A stretch of 64,000 nt of DNA from Theristus sp. LFF4_11 (GCA_030248135.1 JASANC010004770.1:1-64000); one strand, 5' to 3'. Counted from the stretch's first letter, positions 1 through 11,509 are shown. Notes: generated by a model not told the origin, from the letters alone. Translations and numbers: made by a program.

Positions 1-1971
1 CGGGCACGATGCTGTCGCGATAGCGCACTGGCTGCGACGGCGTGCACTTCGCTGGCGATCACTGTTGACGCTCGTCTCCAGTTGCTGCGTCTGTTGTTGA
101 TCGATCGGTGATTGTTCGATTGTGACCGCCATGCGCGTCCATGCGCGCCTTGTTCGTCTCGTTCATCGTTTCGCGCAAATTCGAGCAGCATCCGATTCCG
201 GTCATCGCAGAACGTCGACGCCCAGTGAGCCACTGTTGCTCCGTGGTGCGGCCCGATTGTGCCCCAAAATGACTCGCCGCACGACATTTGCCCAAATCCT
301 GAAAAAAGGTGTTCATTAAAAAGTCCATACCGTCATTTTTTTTCCTGGTTCTGCGACTCGAATGCGTTTGCAGACATTCAGTCTTGACGTGGCAATTCAA
401 AATAGACTAATGAGCCGACCCTGTTTTGGAGGACTTGAGTCACTCCACAGCATAGCCGAATAAATACGCATCGAGTCTCGGAACCTAAATAAAAGATACT
501 ATGACCTATTTTTTAAACGGGTCCCACAGAAATGACGTCACTTGAGCCGCCAAACATGCGCTTGCCGTTCAAAGCATTCAAAGACTTTCCGTTTAGCCGA
601 TTTCTTCTTGTGAATAAATGGTGAATGTCGAATCAGTCACATCAAACTGACATTTTAGTGCCTGTACTTTGACAAACGGGCGTTTTTAAATCAAATGACG
701 TCATTTTAGTCAGGACACGTTTGAATAAATCCACAATAGCATACACACAGACACACTGCGCAATCAAATGTGCCCTCCAAACAACAAGCCGTCACAAAAA
801 CAGTCAAACCAAAGTTACAAAAGACGTTGCTGACTTGCAGAATGCGCACTCGCTGCAGCTGAGCGTCCAGCGGTGACAAAGCGCTTGGTTCACTGTGGAC
901 GCCTTTCTCAGTGGCCCGTTGATCTGATTCAACTGGCAAAATGTTTCGTGTCTTCAAGTTCGATGCGTTTAATTCATCGTTGTTGTTAGTTACTGTAGCC
1001 GCACTGTCGATAATTTCCGTTTGCTCTTGACTTTTTTGTGCGTTCTTTGTCGTCATCGCAGTTGCATTTTTGTTATCTATAATTTGCGCATTTTTTGTCG
1101 GCATATGTCCGTTCATCTTTTTTGACTGAGTGTTGTCATTCGTTTGGTTTTTGTTCGCGCGCTGTTTTCGGTTCACTCGGTTTTTTCTGGTCGGTTGAGT
1201 TGTTGCAGTGAACTTTTCACCGTTAGCGAACGCTTTTTTCGACAGCACAACTGACGAATTGTTCGACAGACTTGATGACTCCGAAGATCTGCCGTCATTG
1301 CGGCGTTGAGGCCGTGTTGCGACCGTGTCGCCGTACTGCAGTCGGCTTCGCCCATAAATCCAGTTTTGTGTACCATTCACGTGGGCGCGTCTCGAATTCT
1401 TCGCGAGTGCCGACTTCCCGCGCAGCTGCGTCAGTTGGTCACCATTGGTGGCCACGTTTGGCGATGGATGAGTCAATAAACTTTGCTGGCGTCTTCTCAG
1501 CCACAGCGTCGACGGCGAATAGCAGTAGAGCTCGTTGAAGCTGCGCACGAGTTTCCCGTTGACGTCCGTCAGAATCAGTTGATGCCCATCGTCGAGACTG
1601 TGCGCATGCTGCTGGGTAGCGGCCACTTTGAAGTGGCCTGCCAAGTCGGCAATGACACGACGCAGTGTTGGCGGACGCCCCACGCTCGTTCGCGGTCGCA
1701 GCACGTACGTGGTACGCTGCGGGGCACCTGTGTCCTCGTTGGCACTCGCGCTGGCGGCGCCCTGCCAAAACACGGACACCACTTTCGGGAGAGCGTCCAG
1801 CGCGTCATCCGCAGTCATCACACGGTACTCCGTTGAGCCTGCACAGAATGCACGCATCAGCCACACAGGCAGCTGCTGGTTGTAGTTATTCGCCAAACGG
1901 ACTATACAGTGGTTTGTTGATTCGCCGTGTACGGTAACAGAGAACAAAAAGGCACCCAGCAGACAAGGCAC
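1..1971 (-). CDS. Doublecortin-like-domain protein, left copy (partial, exon 2 frame damaged)
   Basis: Two exons are visible. Exon A is open from 1971 down to a donor after 835; it has no ATG and may really begin at an acceptor near 1901. Exon B runs from 298 to the window edge. Exon A carries a divergent doublecortin-like domain at about residues 45-135, with a strand of VSVFWQG type, a helix with RRVIADLAGHF and a turn with LTDVNGKLVRSFNEL, followed by a Ser/Asn/Lys-rich low-complexity tail. Exon A matches the right copy almost throughout and differs only by whole-codon indels. Exon B has several non-triplet indels relative to the right copy and in the inherited frame stops at 59-61. The left copy therefore encodes a shortened protein or is decaying. 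Doublecortin domains bind microtubules; the assignment rests on pattern only and is moderate. Confidence 0.5.
335..498 (-). mobile_element. MITE family A copy (GGTTC.G.GACTC ends)
   Basis: This is a short palindromic element whose ends read like TTTAGGTTCCGAGACTCGATGCG, with an interior containing TTTGAATTGCCAC. Related copies lie at 8241-8402, 10105-10320, 19440-20705, 53027-53195 and 58375-58830. This copy is the duplicate of 8241-8402 and lies in the intron between exons A and B of the doublecortin-like gene. Confidence 0.75.
499..738 (-). mobile_element. MITE family B copy (ACGTGTCC..TGACGTCA ends)
   Basis: This element of about 240 bp has imperfect inverted ends containing AAACGTGTCC followed by a TGACGTCA palindrome. 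It is flanked by TA on both sides, as expected for a Tc1/mariner-type target. Other copies are at 8004-8240, 54218-54460 and 58543-58773. The open frame of doublecortin-like exon A reads into it, but that tail is probably intron. Confidence 0.8.
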
Positions 1972-2513
1972 AGGTTATTCCTTTATTTTCAACAATGCAA
2001 ATAGAATTCACATGCTCTGACAAAGAACATTTGCATGTTGCGCTGGTGAAACCAATCAGTAGTTGCAATCCTGGTGGCAAAGTGGCTAGGTTCAATTTTC
2101 TGCATATCGAAACACACATGAAAAGAGCAAACGCATATGCTACAAATAGACCCTGATCATTCACGTGTCGCTAGTTTTCCTAAAAAAAAACAATAATGTT
2201 CATGGAGAAAGAGTGCAGCAACAGCAGCAGGCCTGGTTTGTGGCATGTCAACCGAACAACACATGTGGTGTGTCAACGCAGTTCTGGTCGATGCAGTAGG
2301 CACCAACTAATAACAGTGTCTGCATACACATATCAGCAATGCCGTATTCCACGGGCCACGGTTGTCATGGGCACAGAGTGCAGTCGACAGCCGCATAAAT
2401 GCACACACATGAACACATGCGCGACAACAGACAGACCCACAATGAATCATGGGCTCAATTGCGTCTTGCAGCAGGATTGATGCCACCACTTGTGCCAGGC
2501 GGGGCGTTTCAGC

Positions 2514-3067
2514 TTCGCTTGTGCAGGTTGTGGCCGACACACGTGGCCTGCAGTCGCACGCGCTCGTGATCAGCATGTGCCAGTGCAGCGATCATCTGCA
2601 CGCACACACGCAGCTGCTCAGGTTGCATGGACACAGTCAAACGTGTCGCTGGTTGCCGCTGTTTGGACCATTTGCGTCCGCGTTGGGGCGAACGTGCAAA
2701 TTGCAGTGTAGAATATTCCGTCAACATGCAGAATTTTGCAAAACTTGTTCATGAAAACCTCTATTTCGCTGGAACTTTTCAATTTCGCCCAATGATTATT
2801 TTTTCACTCGGGTATGTTTATCTGATCAGCCACGAGATGCAAGGTGCCATGTTGCCTCTGATGTTACGCGTACGATTTCATAATCTAAAGTATACATACT
2901 TTCAAATGATAAACCAATCAAATCAAGGAGAGAATTGCAGAATAATAAAGAATCACAAAAACACTGATAAAAACAACAGCAGAAAATAAGCCGATCAAGA
3001 CTTTGTCTAATCAGCGCGATCAAATTAACAACGACCAAAGCGGTGTTTATCCATTAGCTGTTTTCAG
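2514..3067 (+). other. Spacer between inverted arms; possible upstream exon
   Basis: A GC-richer stretch at about 2520-2720 is open in two frames and is bounded by candidate acceptor (GTGCAG) and donor (CAGT|GTAGAA) sites. It could be an upstream exon of the gene that follows, but I cannot choose its frame. From 2760 to 3060 I see nothing coding. Confidence 0.3.
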
Positions 3068-5260
3068 GTCCATGCTGCTTGCATCCGTGAGCTCCCTTGG
3101 TCAACTGTGCATCGAAGATTTGTTGACCAAAAATTCGGTGGCCAGTGAAACGCTGTGCACATTGTTTGCGTGGCCAACTGACATCGCCGATGCTGCCTCG
3201 AGCGACACGTCACCCGCTGGTGACTCTTGTAAATGTACAGCAACAAACAGCTGTGCCCTGCGGTGGCTGGAGTTGGACGACGTCGATTTGAGAGAGGTGC
3301 TGTAGTTTGTCACTGCTTGTGACCTTGGTGCTAGCACGTCAAACTCGTCTGTGCGTTCGGGGATCGAGCATCGCCGAGCGGTGTATAGGCACTTAATGAA
3401 TGACAGAAAAATCGATGAATACCCTACTCGACGGCGTTCTGTACGGTTTTCCGGATTAGCGCTGGCTAAAATCACCGCCTAAAATCAACGTTCGTTCCGT
3501 TCGTTCGTAGGTAATATGCAGTCGACGTGGCTGATGTGATGTTCAGTTTCAGTTGCGGCAAAAACTTTTATTTCAGATCGATCTGCGCGCATTGCTCTCA
3601 GTTGTCAGTAAACGCAGTCAGCTGGCACAAGTGGCTCTTCGTCAATGTGTCACCTCTCCAAAAATGGTAAGCTGTTATCTATGGCTGAGAATTTATTGCG
3701 ATATTTTGAAAAAAACCACCGTTCCATCTATCCATCCATCCATTTTATTTCGCAAAAAACAGGGACCTCCGATAAAAACGATGTAGTACGAAGACCTATA
3801 GAACCGTTCTTATGCATGTTTCTCTCCCTGTTTTTCAGACGACACCGCTTGTCAGTCGGTTCTATTGTCGCTTTATTGATGAGACACTGACGGAACTGCA
3901 CGTCACTGCGTCGCCGCACGTCACTGATAAACTGATGTGGTCTGTCTGCTACAGCAGTGGTACCTTTAAACACGTACACTTTAGCAAGCGCGAATTTAGC
4001 AATTAGTTTTAGCACGACACTTGAAAAATGCGATTTATCGCGAAAAAAATCGTATCGTATGTTACGGACACGACTCGTTTGCGCACGGGATTTAGAACAA
4101 CGTCTATGAGTACAGTCGAAAAACTTAACTTTTGCCCGACTGATGATTCCAGTCAAGTCGATATTTCAAATTTAGCGCTGCAAATCAAACAGCCCGTCTC
4201 AATTCAACCCACATGTACCAATGCAGCTTGTGAGTGCACTGAACACACGAGTAGTGCATCACCAATGATCACTGAAGACACTGCTCGTTGCGAACATTGC
4301 AGTCATGTGAGCCGCCGCTGTCCGCTGGTGTGGCTGGTTGACGTGCGCGACTGTACTGGCGTGACGGCAGGGGCAGTGGCCGCATTCTGTGACACGATTG
4401 ACACGCGCAGTGTGCATCTGACACACATGCAGGTGGAAGCACAAATGCTCAACTTGTGTCACCCACTCACATTTTGACAATCACTACAAGAATTTTAAAC
4501 AAATCTATGCAGTTTTTGCGTTTTAGAAAATCGGAATGCAGCACAGTGAATGATAGCTGTGTGATGCTGCCTGCCCAATAAGTACTGTTCAGTGAAATGA
4601 AGGCAACTGTGTTTGGGCCAAGAAGGCAGTGATGGCCATGTGCTGTGCAAATCCGTTGGCACATTTGCGTTTTTTTCTAATCAGATCGGTGGCACCTCTG
4701 TTGATGGTGTCTCGTTGTGTCGTCACTTGCACGACTGTCATTCGTCAAACCTAGCTGCACAAAAAGGCCCTTGGTCTTGCACTCCGTTGTCTCAGGTGAG
4801 CAGAACTCAATTAAACCGGGTTGTTTTAGATCACAATGATTGTGCTTGATGCTTTTTTAATATTTACGTGCGATGAAAACGGCAGAAACAAGCAGTATAT
4901 TATTACATCGATGTTATATCCATGTTATTACGATCACGATAGTTCTAAGGAAATGGATAAATTCTGGCATTTGAATCTGGCATTCTGATTTGGTTGCTGA
5001 GTGAGTTCGACCAATCATCAGTGAGCGAGCGCATTTCGAATGCAGCCAATCATGTGATTGCCTGCATGTATGATTTACAATTTGACTGCAAAAACAATGA
5101 CTACGAGTTTCTTTTCCATTTCGTTGTCACGCAGGTGCCACTGCGCGAGCTGCCGACAGCGAGTTTCACGCCAGCTTTATTGACAGGCGCACGCTCAGCA
5201 GCAGCAGCAATCATTCAGACTCGTCTCGTCCCACACAAAACCATTTTACTCACGGCATAA
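3068..5260 (+). CDS. Unidentified multi-exon gene, 3' part
   Basis: I do not recognise this protein. The exons I support are 3068-3296, 3577-3666, 3839-3973, one ending at 4432 (start between 4025 and 4176), 4685-4795 and the terminal exon 5135-5260. All internal junctions I could test are phase 0 and have good donors (GTAAGC after 3666, GTGAGC after 4795) and pyrimidine-rich acceptors. The fourth exon is Cys-rich around RCEHCSHVSRRCP, followed by a hydrophobic VWLVDV stretch. The last exon is Ala/Thr-rich. The 5' part cannot be traced past the left inverted arm, so the gene may be truncated by the rearrangement. The first intron (3297-3576) consists mostly of a SINE. Confidence that this is a real gene is moderate; its function is unknown. 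Confidence 0.55.
3309..3508 (+). mobile_element. tRNA-derived SINE copy 1
   Basis: The head is tRNA-like, with an A-box-like CTTGGTGCTAGCACG and a B-box-like GGGGATCGAGCATC. The body has the family signature GTGTATAGGCACTTAATGA, and the tail is of CGTT type. It is the most diverged of five copies. It begins 12 bp after the splice donor of an exon ending at 3296 and fills most of that small intron. Confidence 0.8.
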
Positions 5261-6195
5261 TGATGCTCATTACTCGCTTTTTTACAAATTTTACGTTTTC
5301 AACACACTCTGAAGTTGGTTTGCTGGCTTAGCCAGGTCACCAGTGATCTTTCACACTTTCGTTTGTAATATAAGTTGTCTATATATTTATATTGCGCTCA
5401 GGTTTCACACTAGAGTTACCTATCCTTTTTTGTCGTCAAATCAAACTGGCTTTGGTTTTCTTCGTTTGTGACACCCGGTTATGTACAGGATGAAACCGGT
5501 GATTTAGCGAGGTGTTTTAGATGAGTATACCTGTGATTATTTAATGAAATCTGAACTTTTACTGTGCATAAATTGAATTGCTTGCTTCTTTTGACCCTGA
5601 ACAAGCACTGTCACAATAAATGCAAAAAATCGTAAAAGCCGTTGAACGGGTCAGGGAGTCTGGCCTGGCAGACAACAACAATGTCCGATTTTAGTTGCCT
5701 GGGGTGTACGCGCAGGTTGCTTGCTCGTAATATGCTTGTAAAAAAACGCGCTTCATAACATGCTGGTTTCCTGAACAAATGAACGTGCTCCAAGTGGCCT
5801 GTCGTACCAAAACAAGCCACGCCCTTTTTATTGCCAGACGTTGCCTAAACTAAGTTAAACCAAAGCCTAATTGTAAGTTAAGCGTAATCCCTAACCTAAT
5901 CCTAATCTACGCTAATCCTTTTTGCGGAGGACTTGACCAAAAAAGAATAGCTGCGTTTTTTTGAACGAGTTATTTTGGTGAGACCGGAGCGTGTGCATGT
6001 GCGCTAGTGGATCATAAGCATGGGCATTGGAAAAGTCCCCTAAATAAAATGTGACCAAATAAAATAATTCGAGCGTTGTTATTTTCACCCCGCCCCCCAC
6101 AAGACACGTCCATGTGTTCAAGAAAACACAAGTCTCCCCGTTCATACATTCTCTGTCACTAAAGCGCGGCTAAACGCCAGAAAACCGCATTTCAG
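5261..6195. other. Intergenic spacer
   Basis: No coding feature is supported. A weak stretch of CCTAA-like words occurs around 5850-5930 but is not a true array. AATAAA occurs near 5616, which is rather far from the stop at 5260. Confidence 0.5.
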
Positions 6196-6752
6196 CGCTG
6201 AAACGCCCCGCCTGGCACAAGTGGTGGCATCAATCCTGCTGCAAGACGCAATTGAGCCCATGATTCATTGTGGGTCTGTCTGTTGTCGCGCATGTGTTCA
6301 TGTGTGTGCATTTATGCGGCTGTCGACTGCACTCTGTGCCCATGACAACCGTGGCCCGTGGAATACGGCATTGCTGATACAACTGTATGTGTATACAGAC
6401 ACTGTTATTAGTTGGTGCCCACTGCATCGACCAGAACTGCGTTGACACACCACATGTGTTGTTCGGTTGACATGCCACAAACCAGGCCTGCTGTTGTTGC
6501 TGCACGCTTTCTCCATGAGCATTATTTTTTTTTCGGAAAACTAGCGACACGTGAATGATCAGGGTCTATTTGTAGCATATGCGTTTGCTCTTTTCATGTG
6601 TGTTTCGATATGCAGAAAAATTGAACCTGGCCACTTTGCCACCAGGATTGCAACGGCACACTACTGATTGGTTTCACCAGCGCAACATGCCAAATGTTCT
6701 TTGTCAGAGCATGTGAATTCTATTTGCATTGTTGACAATAAAGGAATAACCT

Positions 6753-9687
6753 GTGCCTTGTCTGCTGGGTGCCTTTTTGTTCTCTGTTACCGTACACGGC
6801 GAATCAACAAACCACTGTATAGTCCGTTTGGCGAATAACTACAACCAGCAGCTGCCTGTGTGGCTGATGCGTGCATTCTGTGCAGGCTCAACGGAGTACC
6901 GTGTGATGACTGCGGATGACGCGCTGGACGCTCTCCCGAAAGTGGTGTCCGTGTTTTGGCAGGGCGCCGCCAGCGCGAGTGCCAACGAGGACACAGGTGC
7001 CCCGCAGCGTACCACGTACGTGCTGCGACCGCGAGCGAGCGTGGGGCGTCCGCCAACACTGCGTCGTGTCATTGCCGACTTGGCAGGCCACTTCAAAGTG
7101 TCCGCTAGCCAGCAGCATGCGCACAGTCTCGACGATGGGCATCAACTGATTCTGACGGATGTCAACGGGAAACTCGTGCGCAGCTTCAACGAGCTCTACT
7201 GCTATTCGCCGTCGACGCTGTGGCTGAGAAGACGCCAGCAAAGTTTATTGACTCATCCATCGCCAAACGTGGCCACCAATGGTGACCAACTGACGCAGCT
7301 GCGCGGGAAGTCGGCACTCGCGAAGAATTCGAGACGCGCCCACGTGAATGGTACACAAAACTGGATCTATGGGCGAAGTCGACTGCAGTACGGCGACACG
7401 GTCGCAACACGGCCTCAACGCCGCAATGACGGCAGATCTTCGGAGTCATCAAGTCTGTCGAACAATTCGTCAGTTGTGCTGTCGAAAAAAGCGTTCGCTA
7501 ACGGTGAAAAGTTCACTGCAACAACTCAACTGACTAGAAAAAACCGAGTGAACCGAAAACAGCGCGCGAACAAAAACCAAACGAATGACAACACTCAATC
7601 AAAAAAGATGAACGGACATACATGTATGCCGACAAAAAATGCGCAAATTAACAAAAATGCAACTGCGATGACGACAAAGAACGCACAAAAAAGTCAAGAG
7701 CAAACGGAAATTATCGACAGTGCGGCTACTGTAAAGGTGCCTGCTACAGTAACTAACAACAACGATGAATTACACTCATCGAATTTAAAGACGCAAAACA
7801 TGTTGCCAGTTGAATCCGATCAACCGCCCACTGACAAAGGCGTCCACAGTGAACCAAGCGCTTTGTCACCGCTGGACGCTCAGCTGCAGCGAGTGCGCAT
7901 TCTGCAAGTCAGCAACGTCTTTTGTAACTTTTGTTTGACTGTTTTTGTGACGGCTTGTTGTTTGGAGGGCACATTTGATTGCGCAGTGTGTCTGTGTGTA
8001 TGCTATTGTGGATTTATTCAAACGTGTCCTGACTAAAATGACGTCATTTGATTTAAAAACGCCCGTTTGTCAAAGTACAGGGACTAAAATGTCAGTTTGA
8101 TGTGACTGATTCGACATTCACCATTTATTCACAAGAAGAAATCGGCTAAACGGAAAGTCTTTGAATGCTTTGAACGGCAAGCGCATGTTTGGCGGCACAT
8201 GACGTCATTTCAGTGGGACACGTTTAAAAAATAGGTCATAGTATCTTTTATTTAGGTTCCGAGACTCGATGCGTATTTATTCGGCTATGCTGTAAAGTGA
8301 CTCAAGTCCCTAAACAGGGGCGGCTCATTAGGCTATTTTGAATTGCCACGTCAAGACTGAATGTCTGCAAACGCATTCGAGTCGCAGAACCGGAAAAAAA
8401 ATGACGGTATGGACTTTTTAATGAACACCTTTTTTCAGGATCAAATGTCGTGCGGCGAGTCATTTTTGGACAAGATCGGCCGCACCACGGAGCAACAGTG
8501 GCTCACTGGGCGTCGACGTGCGATGACCGACCGGATGCTGCTCGAATTTGCGCGAAACGATGAACGAGGGCGCATGGACGCGCATGGCGGCACAATCGAA
8601 CAATCACCGATCGATCAACAACAGACGCAGCAACTGGAGACGAGCGTCAACAGTGATCGCCAGCGGTGCACGCCGTCGCAGCCAGTGCGCTATCGCGACA
8701 GCATCGTGCCCGGTTGGTGCTGTTGGATTCACCGAGACAAACGGGGCGCACGAACACCATTATTACTTTTTGTTTTGCTGAGTTCAAATTGCGGCACAGC
8801 CATGACACATTTTCTCTATTTGTGCGCGCATACGCATATTGGGACACGTTCAACAAGAAAGTTAATACCATGGCGCGCTTGTGGTGTCACGCGTGAAACG
8901 CAAGCTTACAGTCGAACTGTAAATTATGGGCAATCAGCTGATTGGTAGGTGATCACGAGATACATGCTTTTTGTGCAGCCACTGATGTGGAGGCGGAGTC
9001 TGTCCTGTAGTTCCGACTGTAGTAACTGTTTTACTCATATCCGCTGTTTGTTGCCTCAGTTTTCCAATATTCTTTGTTTCCTTGCGGTATGCCAGGCAGG
9101 TTTTTCCAAAAGTTGTTGCAGGTTGGACAATCACATTTGACTCGTTCGCCGAACAACAACAACAACAACAACAACCGCAAGCACATGACACAAGCGTGCA
9201 GCGGCAACGGTCACCACCATTGGCCAGTAGTGCTCTGTCGTCACAACGCACAATGCACCGCAAAGCAGACAACGCCAACGCGCATCCGCCACCGGGATCG
9301 GCCACCAGTAAACTGAACAATCGAATCGGGCACAGCAGTCTGCTGAAGCGCACGGAGCCGCAGAGCACAGCAGCCGTCGACACAAACGATCAAATGCAAA
9401 TGCTGAATGTCGAGCATTCTCATACGACGACGACGAACGTGGCGTACGAGCGAGAGGCGAACGGCAGCGCACGACTAAACGTTCACCAGTCGGAAGCGCC
9501 GAACATTCCGGTGAGCTCGAATGCAAACAGTGGCACGGTCGCCAGCAGAGTGCCCTCGCGATCGCTCAAAACCAGCGGTTCACCCAACGGCAACAAAAAA
9601 CAGAACAATGCGCTGCGTGATGTGGATAACGCACAACAGCGACGACCGGCCACTGTGATTATAGAAAGGCGTCAGGAAGAGGAATAA
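6753..9687 (+). CDS. Doublecortin-like-domain protein, right copy (three exons)
   Basis: The exons are about 6753-7907, 8439-8712 and 9122-9687. Junction phases agree (0, then 1), giving up to about 664 residues ending at TAA 9685-9687, with AATAAA at 9793. No ATG opens exon 1, whose true start may be an acceptor near 6823, so an upstream exon is likely missing. Residues of about 45-135 resemble a doublecortin domain: a VSVFWQG strand, the RRVIADLAGHF helix and the LTDVNGKLVRSFNEL turn, matching the family pattern of DG..V.S...L. The rest is low-complexity Ser/Asn/Gln/Lys, including seven Gln in a row near the start of exon 3. Intron 1 contains MITEs B and A. Intron 2 contains MITE E and D material. 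Known family members bind tubulin; that role here is inferred. Confidence 0.6.
8004..8240 (+). mobile_element. MITE family B copy
   Basis: This copy lies in intron 1 of the right doublecortin-like gene and is the duplicate of 499-738. Both ends carry AAACGTGTCC-type inverted sequence and TGACGTCA. Confidence 0.8.
8241..8402 (+). mobile_element. MITE family A copy
   Basis: This copy abuts the MITE B copy and ends about 35 bp before the exon 2 acceptor. It is the duplicate of 335-498. Confidence 0.75.
8762..8885 (+). mobile_element. MITE family E, partial copy
   Basis: The sequence around TTTTGCTGAGTTCAAATTGCGG and ACGCATATTGGGACACGTT also occurs at 33610-33855 and 40060-40450. It lies in intron 2 of the right doublecortin-like gene. 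The family is recognised only by repetition within this window. Confidence 0.65.
8903..9030 (+). mobile_element. MITE family D copy (AATCAGCTGATTGG)
   Basis: It begins with ACAGTCGAACTGTAAATTAT and contains AATCAGCTGATTGG and a GGAGGCGGAG motif shared with 16130-16290, 34345-36020, 38715-38880 and 44258-44412. It lies in intron 2 of the right doublecortin-like gene. Confidence 0.65.
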
Positions 9688-9792
9688 TGAGAACGGCAGT
9701 AAAGTGATTGAGAAGCTGCCAGTGTTTAATGCGGTGTGTATGCGAGATTAGCCACTGTTCAATTGACCAAATCTCTGAGAATGCCACATGAA

Positions 9793-9798
9793 AATAAA
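9793..9798 (+). terminator. Polyadenylation signal AATAAA
   Basis: A canonical hexamer lies about 105 bp past the stop codon of the right doublecortin-like gene. Confidence 0.5.
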
Positions 9799-10104
9799 TC
9801 ATGTGAACGTGATAAAATAGAAATTAATGAAATACTCAGTGATTAATATCAAGCACAAAGCTCAAGAATCCTGTTTTGGAATTCCGTTTCCGCGAAATCC
9901 GTTTTGGAAGTTGGGTACCGGTACACCGCTTGTGAGTCAAAGGAAAAAGGCAATAGTGCCCCACGAAATCATTTTTTAAACTGTAGAAGGAAGCGCAATC
10001 TTTTCTTTCGTACCATGTGTCAGTTCGCCGCTTCATTACTTTAAAAAAACTTTTGTTGAAACTTTTTATTTGAGCATTTAGTGTAAATAGTTTTGCTGTT
10101 ACCA

Positions 10105-10320
10105 ACTTTTATTTTATTTCCGAGACTCATTGCGCGCAAAGATAAAATAATCAGTTTCATGCATGACGCGGGAATTCAAAATTGGCAGTGATTCAAGACC
10201 CCGAAATAGGGCCGAGTCACTTAGGAGATTTTGAATTGCCACAGATTGAAACTTGTTTCCTGTCACGTCTGCACACCCATTGAGTCACAGAACCTAAAAA
10301 TAGATAATAGCTTTTTATTT
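10105..10320 (+). mobile_element. MITE family A copy
   Basis: The ends (TTTATTTCCGAGACTCATTG and TTGAGTCACAGAACCTAAAAA) are inverted relative to each other. The interior holds GCATGACGCGGGAATTCAAAA and TTTGAATTGCCAC. Confidence 0.75.
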
Positions 10321-10610
10321 CGTATGAACAGTATAAATTCAAACCGGTCAGATTCTTCTGCAGAAACAGCGCACACAAAGATAAAGTTTGAATAATGAAG
10401 AAGATCGGGTTCGGTTGGCATCAGAAGCCCCATTTGTAACTAAATACACTGTTCGTCTTCTTTCTAACTCAACACCTTTTTTCTTCTTCCACGTTCGTTG
10501 TATTCTAGCCACCAAAAAGATGACAGGTTCAAAGAAACATTCTGTACTTTTGAGTTTAACAACATGTTGCTGTGCATTCAAACCTTTGGGAATGTTCATT
10601 ATTATTATTA

Positions 10611-10752
10611 TCTAAAAATGCGGGAGACGCATATAAAAGGAGGAATATGGCCTTGTGTAAGCAGTGAAAGACTTGGCTCGACAACGCTTTTCAAGTCTCT
10701 GATGTGGTACACACGGATACAAGTACATAAGAGTCATATTTTTGCGCCGCGT
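10611..10752 (+). repeat. Conserved 130-bp repeat with invariant 43-codon frame, copy 1
   Basis: The repeat starts at TTATCTAAAAATGCGGGAG and ends near TTTTTGCGCCG. It holds an open frame beginning ATG 10618 (MRETHIKGGIWP...). Two more copies (11510-11650 minus, 59167-59320 plus) are about 98 percent identical, and all differences in the frame are synonymous. It also contains CATATAAAAGG, a good TATA-box match, so it may instead be a promoter module. Its nature is unknown. Confidence 0.6.
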
Positions 10753-10860
10753 TTGTTGTTTAAAAGCTTGCTGAAAAGCGTAAAAACTTTGAAGTTATCT
10801 AGATATTTTTCAATTGTCCTCTTCAGTTTAGTCTAAAATCACATCATGTGCGAAATTCTG

Positions 10861-11127
10861 TACAGCATGGCCAAATAAATGAGGCAGTCCATCAAGGCGG
10901 GATTAGTCGCTGACTAGGAGTTGTCTTTTTCAAAAATGCCAACATAATTTCCAATCATGTGTGCAAGGGAGAAAGAATGAACAGAATAATACGGATAATC
11001 CATTAGTTTAAAAAAACGCGTCAAATTTGGCATACAATTTGGTTTCTGAACTTCTTTTTCTTTCATTCAAAATTCGCGCGCTCCTTGCACCCTGAAAAAG
11101 CTGCCATGTTTAATCGGCTATACTGTA
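10861..11127 (+). mobile_element. Tc1/mariner-type MITE family C copy
   Basis: The ends are TACAGCATGGCCAAATAAAT and ATGTTTAATCGGCTATACTG followed by TA, forming near-perfect terminal inverted repeats bordered by TA. Further copies lie at 37345-37620 and 49440-49696, with a fragment at 16415-16483. Confidence 0.8.
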
Positions 11128-11509
11128 AATTCTGTGCAAAAAACAGAAACATCAGCGATTGCAAAACATTGCTGCATGTAGCTTTATCGTTGTTGCTGAC
11201 GTACGCACCGCTGTGCATACAGCAGCACCAGTGCAAAAAAGTGTTGTCTTCCGTTGATTTTCACCCTTTTTACCAAACTCTTGTGACAGGATAAACCGGT
11301 GAGTCATTGCCTTTGCCACAGAAGGAGACCTTGCGTTCCCAATGCCTCTGCGATACACTTTGTGCAAACCAGTGTCAGCGATCTAAAGTCTGATCGTTAT
11401 TTTAGTGGTTTTAGAGGTCGCTAAATGCTAGAAGAAAGCAAATGTGAAAGTTTCATTTGTCTACAATGTACGAGGGTTGCCACTTGCAACCGAAATAAAA
11501 AATAAACGG

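Larger units (their letters stand above)
1..2513 (-). repeat. Left arm of large inverted duplication
   Basis: This arm is the reverse complement of 6196-8710, with high identity broken by small indels. The inner junction lies just after GGCGGGGCGTTTCAGC near 2513. The outer end is beyond the window: base 1 matches about 8712 in the other arm. The arm holds one copy of the doublecortin-like gene plus two MITEs, so the MITEs were in place before the duplication. The spacer between the arms is about 3.7 kb. Confidence 0.93.
6196..8710 (+). repeat. Right arm of large inverted duplication
   Basis: This is the counterpart of 1-2513. The inner junction follows CAGC near 6196, where the sequence switches to unrelated spacer. 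Homology may continue past 8712, but the left arm leaves the window there. Most differences are single-base changes plus small indels. Confidence 0.93.

Noticed and set aside
1886..2480. Open frames in the duplicated arms outside exon A
   Set aside because: They are not conserved between the arms and show non-triplet indels and no splice logic.
5850..5930. CCTAA-like words resembling telomeric repeat
   Set aside because: The spacing is irregular and most units are imperfect, so there is no array.
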